41,804 nucleotides of DNA from a virus, in the IMG/VR virus record IMGVR_UViG_3300045999_009121, positions 1-41,804 of that record. One strand, given 5' to 3'. The number at the start of each line of letters is the position of its first letter. Positions within the stretch are counted from its first letter, which is position 1. The translations under genes and the position numbers were made by a program. This document shows, in pieces, positions 1-8,184 of the stretch. The notes under the pieces are model-generated. The model made no database searches and had not been told where the DNA came from. It saw only the letters and a list, made by a program, of their open reading frames with translations.

Positions 1-16
1 AGTACACAAGCCTATC

Positions 17-30
17 ATACGGAAACGTAT
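17..30. other. GAAA-tetraloop hairpin
   Basis: ATACG and CGTAT form a 5-bp stem around a GAAA (GNRA-type) loop, followed by an A-rich stretch. No gene was found in bases 1-277. That stretch otherwise holds a run of seven T near 85-91 and a TATAAT at 198-203. Its role is unknown. Confidence 0.4.
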
Positions 31-197
31 AAACAAGTGTGATGAGATACAGCGCGTGAAACGTAAGACCACCCACACACACCCTTTTTTTGTTCTGCGG
101 ATTAGGACGCGGTGGGGTGATGTATCACAACTAAGGAAAATAGAAGTTGAAGTACCATCAAATGGAATTTAGTACGAACTCCCTGTGTCAGAAAGGC

Positions 198-203
198 TAT
201 AAT
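198..203 (+). promoter_or_regulatory. Putative -10 box (TATAAT)
   Basis: A perfect TATAAT lies in an AT-rich stretch about 75 nt before a 17-codon ORF with a good ribosome binding site. No convincing -35 hexamer sits 17 nt upstream, so this is a candidate only. Confidence 0.35.
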
Positions 204-277
204 ATATATTAAATAGAAGTACAAAGCCGTAGGAAAGTCTTCTATCTCAACTACATCATCATCAAAGGAAAAGAATA

Positions 278-331
278 ATGAATAAAACAGAAGTAATTTG
301 GTTCAAGCGAAATGGAACTCGTCCTAAGTAG
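278..331 (+). CDS. Possible 17-aa micropeptide
   Basis: This ORF has an ATG start, 17 codons (MNKTEVIWFKRNGTRPK) and a TAG stop. An AAAGGA Shine-Dalgarno-like stretch lies about 9 nt upstream, and a TATAAT box lies about 75 nt upstream. It may be a leader peptide, or the remnant of a gene whose body has been lost. There is no family recognition. Confidence 0.25.
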   Translation: MNKTEVIWFKRNGTRPK

Positions 332-350
332 AGCATATTCCGCAAAATCT

Positions 351-368
351 CATAGCGTAAGACGCGCT
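351..368. repeat. Left-end 18-nt repeat, copy 1
   Basis: CATAGCGTAAGACGCGCT differs at one position from the copy at 791-808. It contains GCGT-AAG-ACGC, a small hairpin. On the minus strand it reads TACGCTATGAG, so it looks like a divergent relative of the CGCTACGCTA element found before minus-strand genes. Confidence 0.5.
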
Positions 369-525
369 GATAATGGATTCTATCCAATAGATTTGCCTAT
401 CCACGAACTCTTGCATCTGCGATGCGCTGATAGCCCCCAATTTCCAGAGTATTTTAGGTATTAAGGGGCGCTGTGCTAGGATAATGGCGCTGTATCCTAA
501 GATATTTACCTCTTTCGTGGCGCTG
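364..525 (+). repeat. Cluster of five GCGCTG repeats
   Basis: GCGCTG occurs at 364, 424, 468, 487 and 520, often as GCGCTGT or GCGCTGAT. The interval 332-575 shows no coding sequence. Five copies in about 160 nt suggests a protein-binding array or an eroded repeat block. No function is claimed. Confidence 0.4.
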
Positions 526-554
526 TGTGGTAGTATCTTGATGTAACGTTATCA

Positions 555-586
555 CCTGTACGGGGTCGTACAGGGGTGTCCCCTGT
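555..586 (+). promoter_or_regulatory. Two mutually exclusive hairpins (attenuator-like)
   Basis: CCTGTACG (555-562) pairs with CGTACAGG (567-574) around a GGGT loop. ACAGGGG (570-576) pairs with CCCCTGT (580-586) around TGT. The two stems share bases 570-574, so only one can form at a time. They sit directly before the small basic gene starting at 576 or 606, so they could act as a transcription or translation switch. Confidence 0.45.
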
Positions 587-605
587 AAATAGAGAGAGAA
601 TTAAA

Positions 606-785
606 GTGTCGGGGAGAATAGCAAAACAAAAGAGAATGGCGAGAAGAAAAATAGAAGCACTAGAGTCTTATCTAAGTGGAGATAGTACTGTAGTGCCTCT
701 ACTTGAGGGTATGGGGATGCGTGAGGTTAACTCAACTATTGCTAAGATTAAGTTAGCTCAGTTGAGTCAGAGAGTCCAACCCTAA
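606..785 (+). CDS. Small basic hypothetical protein
   Basis: A GTG at 606 gives 59 aa; an in-frame GTG at 576 would add ten residues but lies inside a hairpin. The purine-rich GAGAGAGA before 606 favours the later start. The N-terminal third is strongly basic (GRIAKQKRMARRKIEALESY), which suggests nucleic-acid binding. The family is not recognised. Its stop lies 6 nt before the second 18-nt left-end repeat. Confidence 0.5.
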   Translation: MSGRIAKQKRMARRKIEALESYLSGDSTVVPLLEGMGMREVNSTIAKIKLAQLSQRVQP

Positions 786-790
786 ATACT

Positions 791-808
791 CATAACGTAA
801 GACGCGCT
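791..808. repeat. Left-end 18-nt repeat, copy 2
   Basis: CATAACGTAAGACGCGCT matches the copy at 351-368 with one substitution. It lies between two convergent genes, the small basic protein (+) and the 259-aa protein (-). Confidence 0.5.
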
Positions 809-1588
809 CTATCTCTCCTTAAAGTATGGATTGTATGTTGGGGGCATAGAGGGGATAGTGGCAGAATAATCTTGCCTAATGTATTCTTCAGTAGCTTGTC
901 CAAAGTATTGTTGTTGAGGGACTGCTTGCTGTGGTGGCACTCTGCTTATTACCGTAGATGGGTACTCTTGTGCAGTAGGCTCATGATGTTGGGGCTGAGG
1001 TTGAACCATAGAGCCTAGAGCAGAACACAATTGAGCTAGAGTTACCATAGAGTTGTTCTTGCCTTGCATGGAGGACATGACAAGAGATTGCAGTTCAGGT
1101 GAGCCAATACGCTTGAGCAGTTCGTAGTAAAAAGGCATGAGGTCATTCTCCCGTTCGACTAACTCATTAATGAGGTATTGGTCGTCCCATTCGTGGAGGG
1201 AGCGATGTTTGTGGTTTGGTTCTGAGGACATAGATGCTGCTGTGTTGATGATGGTAGAAATGTTGTCAACTTTAGTATGGAGGTACATGACAGCATTAGT
1301 GATTTCGCCGAGCTTGTAGTCAATGCTGTCAAGTGCCAATTTAGAAGGATTAGATTTAGGGTAGTAATCTTCTTCTACTTGTACTTGTTGACGATAGCTA
1401 GAACTAAAAGCAACTGCTCTAGGGTCGTACTCAGGTGGTTTTAGCGTTACAACATAAGGTGGGTAATCAGGGTCTGGCTCATCAAGGCTAGGGTCTGCAA
1501 TGGAGTCTAGGTTTTCGAGGTGTAGCTCCTCACCTTTAGGAGCGTTTGCTGCTGCGTTGGCAAGTGCTAATTCTAGTGCGTCTGGCAT
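809..1588 (-). CDS. Hypothetical protein with Gln/Pro-rich C-terminus
   Basis: This 259-aa protein has an acidic, proline-containing N-terminal part, a central helical region (about 85-190) and a low-complexity Q/P/Y tail (about 200-259). It is the longest of the minus-strand genes embedded in the plus-strand late region. A CGCTACGCTA element lies 39 nt upstream of its ATG, as for the smaller antisense genes. No domain was recognised; the disordered tail would fit a scaffold-like or virion-associated role, but that is speculation. Confidence 0.7.
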   Translation of the reverse strand: MPDALELALANAAANAPKGEELHLENLDSIADPSLDEPDPDYPPYVVTLKPPEYDPRAVAFSSSYRQQVQVEEDYYPKSNPSKLALDSIDYKLGEITNAVMYLHTKVDNISTIINTAASMSSEPNHKHRSLHEWDDQYLINELVERENDLMPFYYELLKRIGSPELQSLVMSSMQGKNNSMVTLAQLCSALGSMVQPQPQHHEPTAQEYPSTVISRVPPQQAVPQQQYFGQATEEYIRQDYSATIPSMPPTYNPYFKER

Positions 1589-1627
1589 ATTGGGGATATA
1601 CTTAGGTTAGTTAATTGTTTTATCCTA

Positions 1628-1637
1628 TAGCGTAGCG
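1628..1637 (-). promoter_or_regulatory. CGCTACGCTA element, copy 1
   Basis: On the minus strand this reads CGCTACGCTATAGGATAAA, 39 nt upstream of the 259-aa minus-strand gene. It is one of 19 same-orientation copies. Confidence 0.6.
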
Positions 1638-1660
1638 TCTCTTGACTTTTGCCAGCAACT

Positions 1661-2863
1661 ATGAACAGTACTAATCGAAGGGCTTCAATACTAGATGACC
1701 TCATAGAAGGATTTAAGCAGGACTTTAATGTAGCTCGTAGAGAACAAAAGGCTGCCTTCGAAAATATAGGTGGTACTCAAGGTAGGACCACTGCACAGAA
1801 CATAGGTGGTTTTGTAGGTAGAGTAGCCTCTGACATTGTAGGGGATGACACTAGAAGCCTGTACTGGAAATACAATCACCCATTAGGCATCTCTAGCTTC
1901 AGTGGCAGTAATGCACTTAAGGTGACAGGGATGCCAGTAGGTTATCAAGCTTTGGGTGGTGCTGCTCTAGCTTTGGGGGTTATGCCTATAGCATCGGGCA
2001 ACTTTGATATAGGTAATTTAGGAGAGTTTGGAAGACCTAAAGGATACAGTGCCTTGTTCGCTGACCCAACTGACCCTACTAAGACAACTAATCCCTTAGG
2101 TGAATTTGCAGGGCGATACTTCATTGGTAGGAAAGGTAATCTACTGCCCTATGACCAGCTAGTTAAGGAAAGACCCGATGTTACGCCTGAGATGTACGCT
2201 GAAGCTAAGGGTTCTAGTGGGTACATGGCTAAGGACTTCTTTGGATTGCAAGATGACCCTACTAAGTCAATTGCTATTGGTACTGGTCTAGGCGCTGCAC
2301 TTGGAGCTTATCAAAGGAGAGGTAGGTATAGTCGTGGTGAAGATGGACGTATTAAGGTAGAGCCTAGAGTTGTGACTGCGCCTGAGAACATACCTATATC
2401 TAAATGGACTGACGAGAAAAGACCTGTAGCTGCTGATATTGAGTCCATAGGTAGGTTCTGGGTTGACTCACCTAAGAGAGTTGAGATGGGCAGACCTGAG
2501 AACTTGATAGCTGGCGCTCTCAAAGGTGGTGCTATAGGTGGACTTGTGGGTGCTGTAGTCCCTAGCCTAGCTGAGTTAGGTGCTATTAAGACACAGAAGT
2601 CTTTGAGTGGCGAAGATTCGATAAGTCTCTTAGGGTATGAAGTACCTATGAGTGCGGCACTACTTACTGCTGGTGCTGGTGTTGGACTTAACTACTGGGC
2701 TAGAAAACACTTTAGACCTAATGACTTTAATACTGAGAACGTTGAAGCTGCTATTGACCAGTTTCAATCTAAGAGGCATGACACTCAAGACTCAGTTAAA
2801 GGGCTTAATGTTAGGTATAACCCTAGTACTAAAGAGTGGGTTTATATACCCTCTGTACTTTAG
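1661..2863 (+). CDS. Glycine-rich virion-type protein (putative internal protein)
   Basis: Starting at ATG 1661 this gives 400 aa; an in-frame TTG at 1649 is less likely. Several glycine/alanine-rich hydrophobic stretches (for example about 65-85, about 185-200, about 280-305 and about 325-345) alternate with polar, basic segments, giving predicted membrane-inserting helices of glycine-zipper type. No enzyme motif was seen. It heads the tightly packed plus-strand operon that runs to 9.4 kb and resembles its glycine-rich neighbours in style. I infer a virion internal or DNA-ejection protein, not proven. Confidence 0.65.
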   Translation: MNSTNRRASILDDLIEGFKQDFNVARREQKAAFENIGGTQGRTTAQNIGGFVGRVASDIVGDDTRSLYWKYNHPLGISSFSGSNALKVTGMPVGYQALGGAALALGVMPIASGNFDIGNLGEFGRPKGYSALFADPTDPTKTTNPLGEFAGRYFIGRKGNLLPYDQLVKERPDVTPEMYAEAKGSSGYMAKDFFGLQDDPTKSIAIGTGLGAALGAYQRRGRYSRGEDGRIKVEPRVVTAPENIPISKWTDEKRPVAADIESIGRFWVDSPKRVEMGRPENLIAGALKGGAIGGLVGAVVPSLAELGAIKTQKSLSGEDSISLLGYEVPMSAALLTAGAGVGLNYWARKHFRPNDFNTENVEAAIDQFQSKRHDTQDSVKGLNVRYNPSTKEWVYIPSVL

Positions 2864-2867
2864 TAGT

Positions 2868-2880
2868 TGTGCGGTATGAT
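2868..2880 (+). promoter_or_regulatory. Possible late promoter (GGTATGATT)
   Basis: GCGGTATGATTAG precedes the 129-aa gene by about 30 nt. Similar GGTATnATt strings occur before plus-strand genes at 18779 and 32282, suggesting a shared -10-like element. No clear -35 was seen. Confidence 0.3.
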
Positions 2881-2905
2881 TAGAGCAAAGATAAGGTATT
2901 AACTT

Positions 2906-3295
2906 ATGATTCAAGATGCAATGGCTAAGTATGGGAGCTTAAACCCATACCTAAAGTATGGCATTCCTGCGGCAGGGCTAGGTGCTATTGGGTTAGGTGC
3001 TATGGCTTTAGGCGGTGGTAATCCACAACAACCAGCTATTCAAGCAGCACAAGCAACGGGTCAACCTAATGCTAATGAGATGTCGATGGTTGGGGATAAT
3101 GTCAACCTGGCACTACGCCGTCAAGTGTATGGAGACCCTTTGAGTGACATGGAAGCTTTACAACAAGCAGCCAAGTTAAGTGGCAAGCTCTACGACTTCC
3201 CTGAAAAGAAGGAAAAGGCAATCCGTGATGCTGAGATTGAAGGGCAACTGATGGCACTTCAAGCCGAAGCCTTGAGACAACAATACTTGAACTAG
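2906..3295 (+). CDS. Small glycine-rich membrane-type protein
   Basis: This 129-aa protein has an N-terminal hydrophobic Gly/Ala segment (about residues 14-38, YLKYGIPAAGLGAIGLGAMA) that is a likely membrane helix of glycine-zipper type. A polar, Gln/Glu-rich helical C-terminal half follows. It sits 7 nt before the first of four tandem paralogs with similar Gly-rich helices, so it may belong to the same complex. The function is unknown. Confidence 0.65.
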   Translation: MIQDAMAKYGSLNPYLKYGIPAAGLGAIGLGAMALGGGNPQQPAIQAAQATGQPNANEMSMVGDNVNLALRRQVYGDPLSDMEALQQAAKLSGKLYDFPEKKEKAIRDAEIEGQLMALQAEALRQQYLN

Positions 3296-3302
3296 GTGAG
3301 AG

Positions 3303-3770
3303 ATGATTAGAATCGACCCTACTGGATTAAAGAATCGTATCCCTCAGTTTATTGACAATCCTTACACTCAGTTAGGACTCAACTATGGGATAGGCGCTGG
3401 TATTGGTGCGTTAGGTCAAGTCGGCTACAATGCTGTAACTGGTACTAACAACGCTAACCCTTTAATTACGGGACTACAACTAGCTCCTCTCCTTGGAGGA
3501 CAAGGTGTATCTCGTATTATCAACACTGACGCTCTTAATCAGCTAAGAGCTAAGAATGAATATATTAAGATGCTAGAGAGTGGTAGTGAAGCATCCCTCT
3601 ATGGTGGAGTTATTGCTAACGTGGGTAACGCTATCACTGGCGGTAGAGACATAGACACAAATATGGTAGGTGCTGTGGGATACTACGGTCAAGCCATGCC
3701 ACTAGCTAAAAAGATATGGGGTAATGTATTTCCTGTAACCGCCAAATTGGAGGGAGTTAATGTTACCTAA
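3303..3770 (+). CDS. Glycine-rich tandem paralog 1
   Basis: This 155-aa protein is built from two similar halves of about 50-60 aa. Each has the pattern NPYxQ...YG, a Gly/Ala-rich hydrophobic helix, a short polar turn with GxD or NxNP, and a second hydrophobic stretch ending near a Pro. The first half carries NANPLITG, matching DPNPLISG in the next two genes. Its stop overlaps the ATG of the next gene. The paralogy is visible by eye; a membrane-active role during DNA ejection is inference. Confidence 0.7.
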   Translation: MIRIDPTGLKNRIPQFIDNPYTQLGLNYGIGAGIGALGQVGYNAVTGTNNANPLITGLQLAPLLGGQGVSRIINTDALNQLRAKNEYIKMLESGSEASLYGGVIANVGNAITGGRDIDTNMVGAVGYYGQAMPLAKKIWGNVFPVTAKLEGVNVT

Positions 3771-4284
3771 AAGCGTACTACAACAACTAGCTCAAGACTT
3801 TACTAGCCCAGTTACAGGGTTAAGTGATTACGCTGTAGGCTACGGGCTTGGAGCTTTAGGTCAGCAAGGCATGAACTGGGCTACAGAAGGCTCTGACCCT
3901 AACCCATTGATATCAGGTCTATTGGGCGCTCCTATCAATAGAACTCTTAACCAAGTCCAACGAGGGAATATCTTAGGCGCTGCTGCGGCTCAAGGTATGT
4001 CTAGAACTCCTTTCTCTCAAGCTATTGGTAATGCTTTCCCTAAGTTTTATCAAGATAATGGCAGTATTATGGCTAGTGAGTACTTGATGAAAAACTCACC
4101 TGTAGAGCTAGGTCTAGGCACTGCTGCAATGTTAGGCGCTGTACCTGTAGGTGCTGCTACATCCATATATAATGTGGCTACTGATGGTACTGACTACGAC
4201 AACAACCTAACATCAGCTATTGGCGGTCTAGTTGCTCTTGCCCCTATTACTTACTCAATCATGACTCGTAGAGGAAATAAATGA
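3760..4284 (+). CDS. Glycine-rich tandem paralog 2
   Basis: This 174-aa protein shares the two-unit design of its neighbours: SPVTGLSDYAVGYGLGALGQ with GSDPNPLISG in the first half, and a second Gly/Ala helix (LGTAAMLGAVPVGAATS) with a DGTDYDNN turn. It overlaps the previous gene by 11 nt and the next by 4 nt, so translation is coupled. A 26-nt stretch (3892-3917) is identical to 4407-4432 in the next gene, pointing to fairly recent duplication or gene conversion. Confidence 0.7.
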   Translation: MLPKSVLQQLAQDFTSPVTGLSDYAVGYGLGALGQQGMNWATEGSDPNPLISGLLGAPINRTLNQVQRGNILGAAAAQGMSRTPFSQAIGNAFPKFYQDNGSIMASEYLMKNSPVELGLGTAAMLGAVPVGAATSIYNVATDGTDYDNNLTSAIGGLVALAPITYSIMTRRGNK

Positions 4285-5189
4285 ACTCACTTAGAAGATT
4301 ACTAGCTGGCACTGCTGACCCACTGACGCAACAAATAGCTGACTATGGGGCTGCTACTGCATTAGGTATTGGTGGTCAGCAAATAGCTAATATGGTAACT
4401 GGCGGATCTGACCCTAACCCATTGATATCAGGCGCTTTGATGGCTCCATCTCTAGCTTTAGGGCTTAGAGGTGGTAGAGCAGTAATGGCTGATACTCCTT
4501 ATGGACGCAAGGTAAACAAAACCTTAATGGCAGAACAGCTTAACAACCCTTACTCTCAAGCGGCACTATATGGCTCTGCTGCTTCAATGGTAGGAGGTGG
4601 AGCTACTAACCTACTAAATACTATCTCAAGTGGCGATGACATTGACCCTAACAATGTTGCTATCGGACTAGGCTTATTAGGTGGGACATTCCCTATTGCC
4701 GCGTCAATGATGTCAGCTAACCGGCCTAGAGTAGATACTTCATTTCAACCACCAAATAGGGCCGTGGGACTAGGCGCTACCTCTAGTGGTACTTATGCTT
4801 ATGACAGTGTAGATGCACCTTACTCTAAGTACACTGGTAGACCCGCATGGTCAGGTGAAACTGGTAACGCTAAGAATCAATCAGCTCCGCAACGACCAGT
4901 GACTATCGACCTAGACGCTCCTTGGGGTGACTATGTTGAGCAAGTTAAGAGAGCGTCTAGCTCACAACCATCAAGTAGTCCTTCCATCGCAAGCAACTTA
5001 CCTCAAGGTCGTAGAGGCGGTGACCTAGCTGTAGTGCCTCGTAATTCAGTCGTGACAGTGCCTCCATTAGCCCCTTGGGATATAGCATCATTAGAATATG
5101 ATGTTAGGAAAAGAGGATTTTCCACTCCAATGACTCAAAACAAATATCCTTACGAGTCAGGACTTTACAAAACGTATGATGCACTATGA
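4281..5189 (+). CDS. Glycine-rich tandem paralog 3 with disordered tail
   Basis: This 302-aa protein has the two-unit Gly-rich membrane-type module in residues 1-150 (GSDPNPLISG and GDDIDPNN turns). A Pro/Ser-rich, probably disordered C-terminal half is absent from paralogs 1 and 2. It overlaps both neighbours by 4 nt (ATGA). The extension suggests that the module is anchored while the tail reaches another partner. The function is unknown. Confidence 0.7.
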   Translation: MNSLRRLLAGTADPLTQQIADYGAATALGIGGQQIANMVTGGSDPNPLISGALMAPSLALGLRGGRAVMADTPYGRKVNKTLMAEQLNNPYSQAALYGSAASMVGGGATNLLNTISSGDDIDPNNVAIGLGLLGGTFPIAASMMSANRPRVDTSFQPPNRAVGLGATSSGTYAYDSVDAPYSKYTGRPAWSGETGNAKNQSAPQRPVTIDLDAPWGDYVEQVKRASSSQPSSSPSIASNLPQGRRGGDLAVVPRNSVVTVPPLAPWDIASLEYDVRKRGFSTPMTQNKYPYESGLYKTYDAL

Positions 5190-6508
5190 CCTACTCCTAC
5201 CTCAAACCACGTCTAGCCCAACTCATCCCAGAGTTGGCTAATAATGAGACAGCACTTAGACTGGCTCTACCAGCCGTTATTGGTGGAGCTACTGGTCTAG
5301 GCGCACTTGCCTACAATGCTGTAGCACCCTTAGATGTTGACCCCGTAGGCTTAGCTGTCGGTACTGGTCTAGCACTAGGTACACAAGGACGTACTCCTTA
5401 TAACTATGCTGGTTTAACTGCACTAGGGCTAGAGGGCGCTAGATATCTTAACAATGCCTTCACCAACACTAGAGACACCGAAGCATTACCACTTATAGCT
5501 ATGGGTATAGGTGCTGGCGCTTTGGGTTTGAGAGAAGCCTTGAGGAGAGGTACGCTTAGATATGAAGATGTAGGATTCCCCACTACAGGACGCATGGCTC
5601 AAGACTTGGGAAAGCCTGACGCTACTACACCTATCACTGTTGATGATGTAGTAGCTGCTCCTCCCAAGCCCCCAACTAAACCTACTAAACCTACTCCTAA
5701 GCCTAGAACTGCCGCTGACTCAACCATAGCTCCTGTTGACCCTAACACTGGAGATGTATCAGTAGTAGTGCCATCTAATCCTAACTTATATCTAGCTCGT
5801 AACTTAGGCGTAATGGCTCCTAGGCTAACCAAGCAAGGCATAGAAAACTTAGGGGACTATGCTAGTGAAAGTTTGCAAAGGAAAGCTCAACTATCCTATG
5901 ACAGCCCCATTGATTACTTTGATAACCTAGTTGACCCTGAAGACCTATTTAAAGAGTACGGACTTAACACTGTGGTAGTTAATCCTAGTAGGATGCTAGT
6001 TGATAGGAGATTACTTGAGAATAGGACCGACTTACTTAATCAACCAGTAGTTCAGATAATACCCTCAACCTTAGACAAAGAACACTCTGAGCTAGTTAAG
6101 AGAGGTTTAGCCAAGGCTGGGCAACCACATCCTAATGTTAGAGCCTATGGAGTTGAGACAATAAATGAGTTAGGACGTGGGACTGATACTACCCCTAGCC
6201 CGTCTAACCCATTTGGTTATTACAACAAAGCTAAGGAATGGGAATGGGATAGTAACGTTGACCCTAGAGTAGCAAAGGCTGTTATAGATGCTAATGGTGG
6301 TAGAATTGCTGTTAACTTAAACAATATGAAACCATTGGATACTGTAGAGCAGAATGACCTATACCTAGATGCTTTGGGGTTAACAGGCATAGGTGCTTAT
6401 ACTCCAACAGCACCATCTATACCCAAGCAGACTTATTATCCTCAATACAACAAAGACTATAGCGTGAGCAAAAGACCCATGAGAATAGCTAAACAAGGAG
6501 ACAACTAA
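5186..6508 (+). CDS. Glycine-rich tandem paralog 4, long form
   Basis: This 440-aa protein has a diverged two-unit Gly/Ala-rich module in about residues 20-125 (LALPAVIGGATGLGALAYN, LIAMGIGAGALGLREA). A proline/lysine linker (PKPPTKPTKPTPKP) and a mixed-charge domain of about 260 aa follow. Its stop overlaps the next start in TAATG. It is the longest of the four tandem paralogs; the C-terminal domain was not recognised. Confidence 0.7.
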   Translation: MTYSYLKPRLAQLIPELANNETALRLALPAVIGGATGLGALAYNAVAPLDVDPVGLAVGTGLALGTQGRTPYNYAGLTALGLEGARYLNNAFTNTRDTEALPLIAMGIGAGALGLREALRRGTLRYEDVGFPTTGRMAQDLGKPDATTPITVDDVVAAPPKPPTKPTKPTPKPRTAADSTIAPVDPNTGDVSVVVPSNPNLYLARNLGVMAPRLTKQGIENLGDYASESLQRKAQLSYDSPIDYFDNLVDPEDLFKEYGLNTVVVNPSRMLVDRRLLENRTDLLNQPVVQIIPSTLDKEHSELVKRGLAKAGQPHPNVRAYGVETINELGRGTDTTPSPSNPFGYYNKAKEWEWDSNVDPRVAKAVIDANGGRIAVNLNNMKPLDTVEQNDLYLDALGLTGIGAYTPTAPSIPKQTYYPQYNKDYSVSKRPMRIAKQGDN

Positions 6509-7140
6509 TGGCAGGATTTTTAGCAGCATTACCCTTAGTAGGCAAACTCCTCAAGGGTGGGAGCTTACTCAGGTCAGCCTATGGCGGTGGTATGGGTTTA
6601 GTTAACTTAGGCATGGACGTGATTCCCCTAGCAATGGACATAGCAAACAACGATGTTGGCTTAAAGTCCTTCAGTTCCTTTGGTGGGACTCTCCTAGGGA
6701 CTAAGTTTGGTGGTAGAGAGTTGAATCGGGCTGGCGAAGACTTGCTTAAAAGAAAGGAAAGACTAGCTACTGCTGAATACACAGCTAGAGCTATGAACAA
6801 CAATAGAACGCCTCAGCAGCTAGGTCTACCTAGTGGTAGAAGTCCTGTCAATGCTCGTAAACCTCAGTATGGAGAGACAGGTACTTTTCTTGAGCGCAAC
6901 CCCGATGCCAACAAGTTTGTTGACGACAGGGTATCTATGCTTAGGGAAGGATATCTAAATGACCCTCAATACTCCCGTCAAGGATACAATATGCCGATAG
7001 GGTTTGCTGCTGATGCTGGTTTGTATTCACTAACTGCTGGCATGAATAAACCTAAGCCTACTGATTTTGAAACTTTGATGATGCAAGGTCAATCAGTTAG
7101 CCCAGTTACTAGATATATGCAAATGACAGGAGGATTGTAA
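6508..7140 (+). CDS. Hypothetical virion-type protein
   Basis: This 210-aa protein begins with a Gly/Leu-rich hydrophobic stretch (about residues 3-50, AALPLVGKLLKGGSLL). A basic helical segment (LLKRKERLATAEYTARA) and a polar C-terminus follow. It is coupled to both neighbours by TAATG overlaps. It lacks the two-unit turn motifs of the preceding paralogs, but it lies in the same operon and has the same general character. No family was recognised. Confidence 0.65.
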   Translation: MAGFLAALPLVGKLLKGGSLLRSAYGGGMGLVNLGMDVIPLAMDIANNDVGLKSFSSFGGTLLGTKFGGRELNRAGEDLLKRKERLATAEYTARAMNNNRTPQQLGLPSGRSPVNARKPQYGETGTFLERNPDANKFVDDRVSMLREGYLNDPQYSRQGYNMPIGFAADAGLYSLTAGMNKPKPTDFETLMMQGQSVSPVTRYMQMTGGL

Positions 7141-7739
7141 TGAGTTACCCACCAAACTACGGCGGCCCCCAACCCTATCAAAACGAGGAGTTTACTAAGG
7201 CTCTTGAACTAGACAAGGGAGGCTATCTTAGAAATAGGGTAAGCGAGCAAGCTCCTGGGGCATCGTTTCTTTTTGGAATGCATTTTGGGGGTGTTAATAA
7301 TAGCAACCAACCTAACTTATTCTCTAGCGCCAAGCCTTTAACCCCTGAAGAAGAAAGGTCTGCTCGGATATTAGGTTATAACCTTGAGGAGATTAAGAAC
7401 CCTGCTTGGTTCACTCCTTCATTTGGTTTAGCATCAGCGTTTGAGAGGAGTAAAGTACTTAATGACCCTCAAATTGACAAGAACAGGAAAGAAATGATTC
7501 TTGCCCAAAGCGCTGCCAAAACAAATCAAGCTAAAGAATCTAGACAGTTTGCTTTCCAAGAAAGGGACAGGGAGGATACTCAAAAGTTCAATCTCAACCT
7601 CAACACTCAAAACCTTGATGCTAGAGCTAAGGAAGTCCAAGAACAAGGTAAACTTAATATGAGGCAGTCAATGATTGACTCTGTTAACGCTAGAGCCTTA
7701 GCTATTACAAGTACCCCATTTAGAAGGTTGACGCAATGA
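7140..7739 (+). CDS. Helical hypothetical virion-type protein
   Basis: This 199-aa protein has a polar, Pro/Asn-containing N-terminal half. Residues about 115-185 form a long, highly charged helix (RQFAFQERDREDTQKFNLN) rich in Q, E, R and K, typical of coiled coils. It overlaps the next gene by 4 nt. The operon position and helical nature suggest an internal virion or tail component. Confidence 0.6.
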   Translation: MSYPPNYGGPQPYQNEEFTKALELDKGGYLRNRVSEQAPGASFLFGMHFGGVNNSNQPNLFSSAKPLTPEEERSARILGYNLEEIKNPAWFTPSFGLASAFERSKVLNDPQIDKNRKEMILAQSAAKTNQAKESRQFAFQERDREDTQKFNLNLNTQNLDARAKEVQEQGKLNMRQSMIDSVNARALAITSTPFRRLTQ

Positions 7740-8182
7740 GTTCTATAATTGAAGTTGGCAAAAGCTCCATACGTAAAGCTAATGCCTCTATGGTTGAATC
7801 TCGCATAGGCAAAGTAAATCCTGCTACTGGCAGGAATTGGTTTGAAGTGCCTAGTGCAGAATATCAATCATGGGAAAACAAAAAGGCTGATAGAGCTTTA
7901 GCTGATAGGCAGTCGATTGGCAACCAAGACATTAACCAAGAGCGCAGAGTGCTAACTGAACTACAGCCTTTAGCTAATAATGAAGCTAATCGTGCTTATG
8001 GCATGAAGTTAGACAATGATAACCGTGCTTTTGGTGTTCAACTTGCTACTCAGTTCCCATACAAGAAATATGAAACTGAAACAACTGCTGCTAGAGAAAG
8101 TATGAGTGATACGTTAAGGACTATGCCATCATTCCTTAATCGAAACACAGCCGTCAAACCACAACAATATGTGAGCTTCTAA
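7736..8182 (+). CDS. Helical hypothetical protein
   Basis: This 148-aa, mostly polar and helix-prone protein (ERRVLTELQPLANNEANRAY) contains no recognisable domain. It is coupled to the upstream gene by ATGA and is followed 2 nt later by the hendecad-repeat protein. It is probably part of the same helical assembly as its two neighbours. Confidence 0.6.
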   Translation: MSSIIEVGKSSIRKANASMVESRIGKVNPATGRNWFEVPSAEYQSWENKKADRALADRQSIGNQDINQERRVLTELQPLANNEANRAYGMKLDNDNRAFGVQLATQFPYKKYETETTAARESMSDTLRTMPSFLNRNTAVKPQQYVSF

Positions 8183-8184
8183 CT

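Noticed and set aside
1137-1319. Plus-strand ORF inside the 259-aa minus-strand gene
   Set aside because: It lies wholly antisense to a longer, better supported gene and has no start signal; the same applies to the many other ORFs lying opposite long genes.
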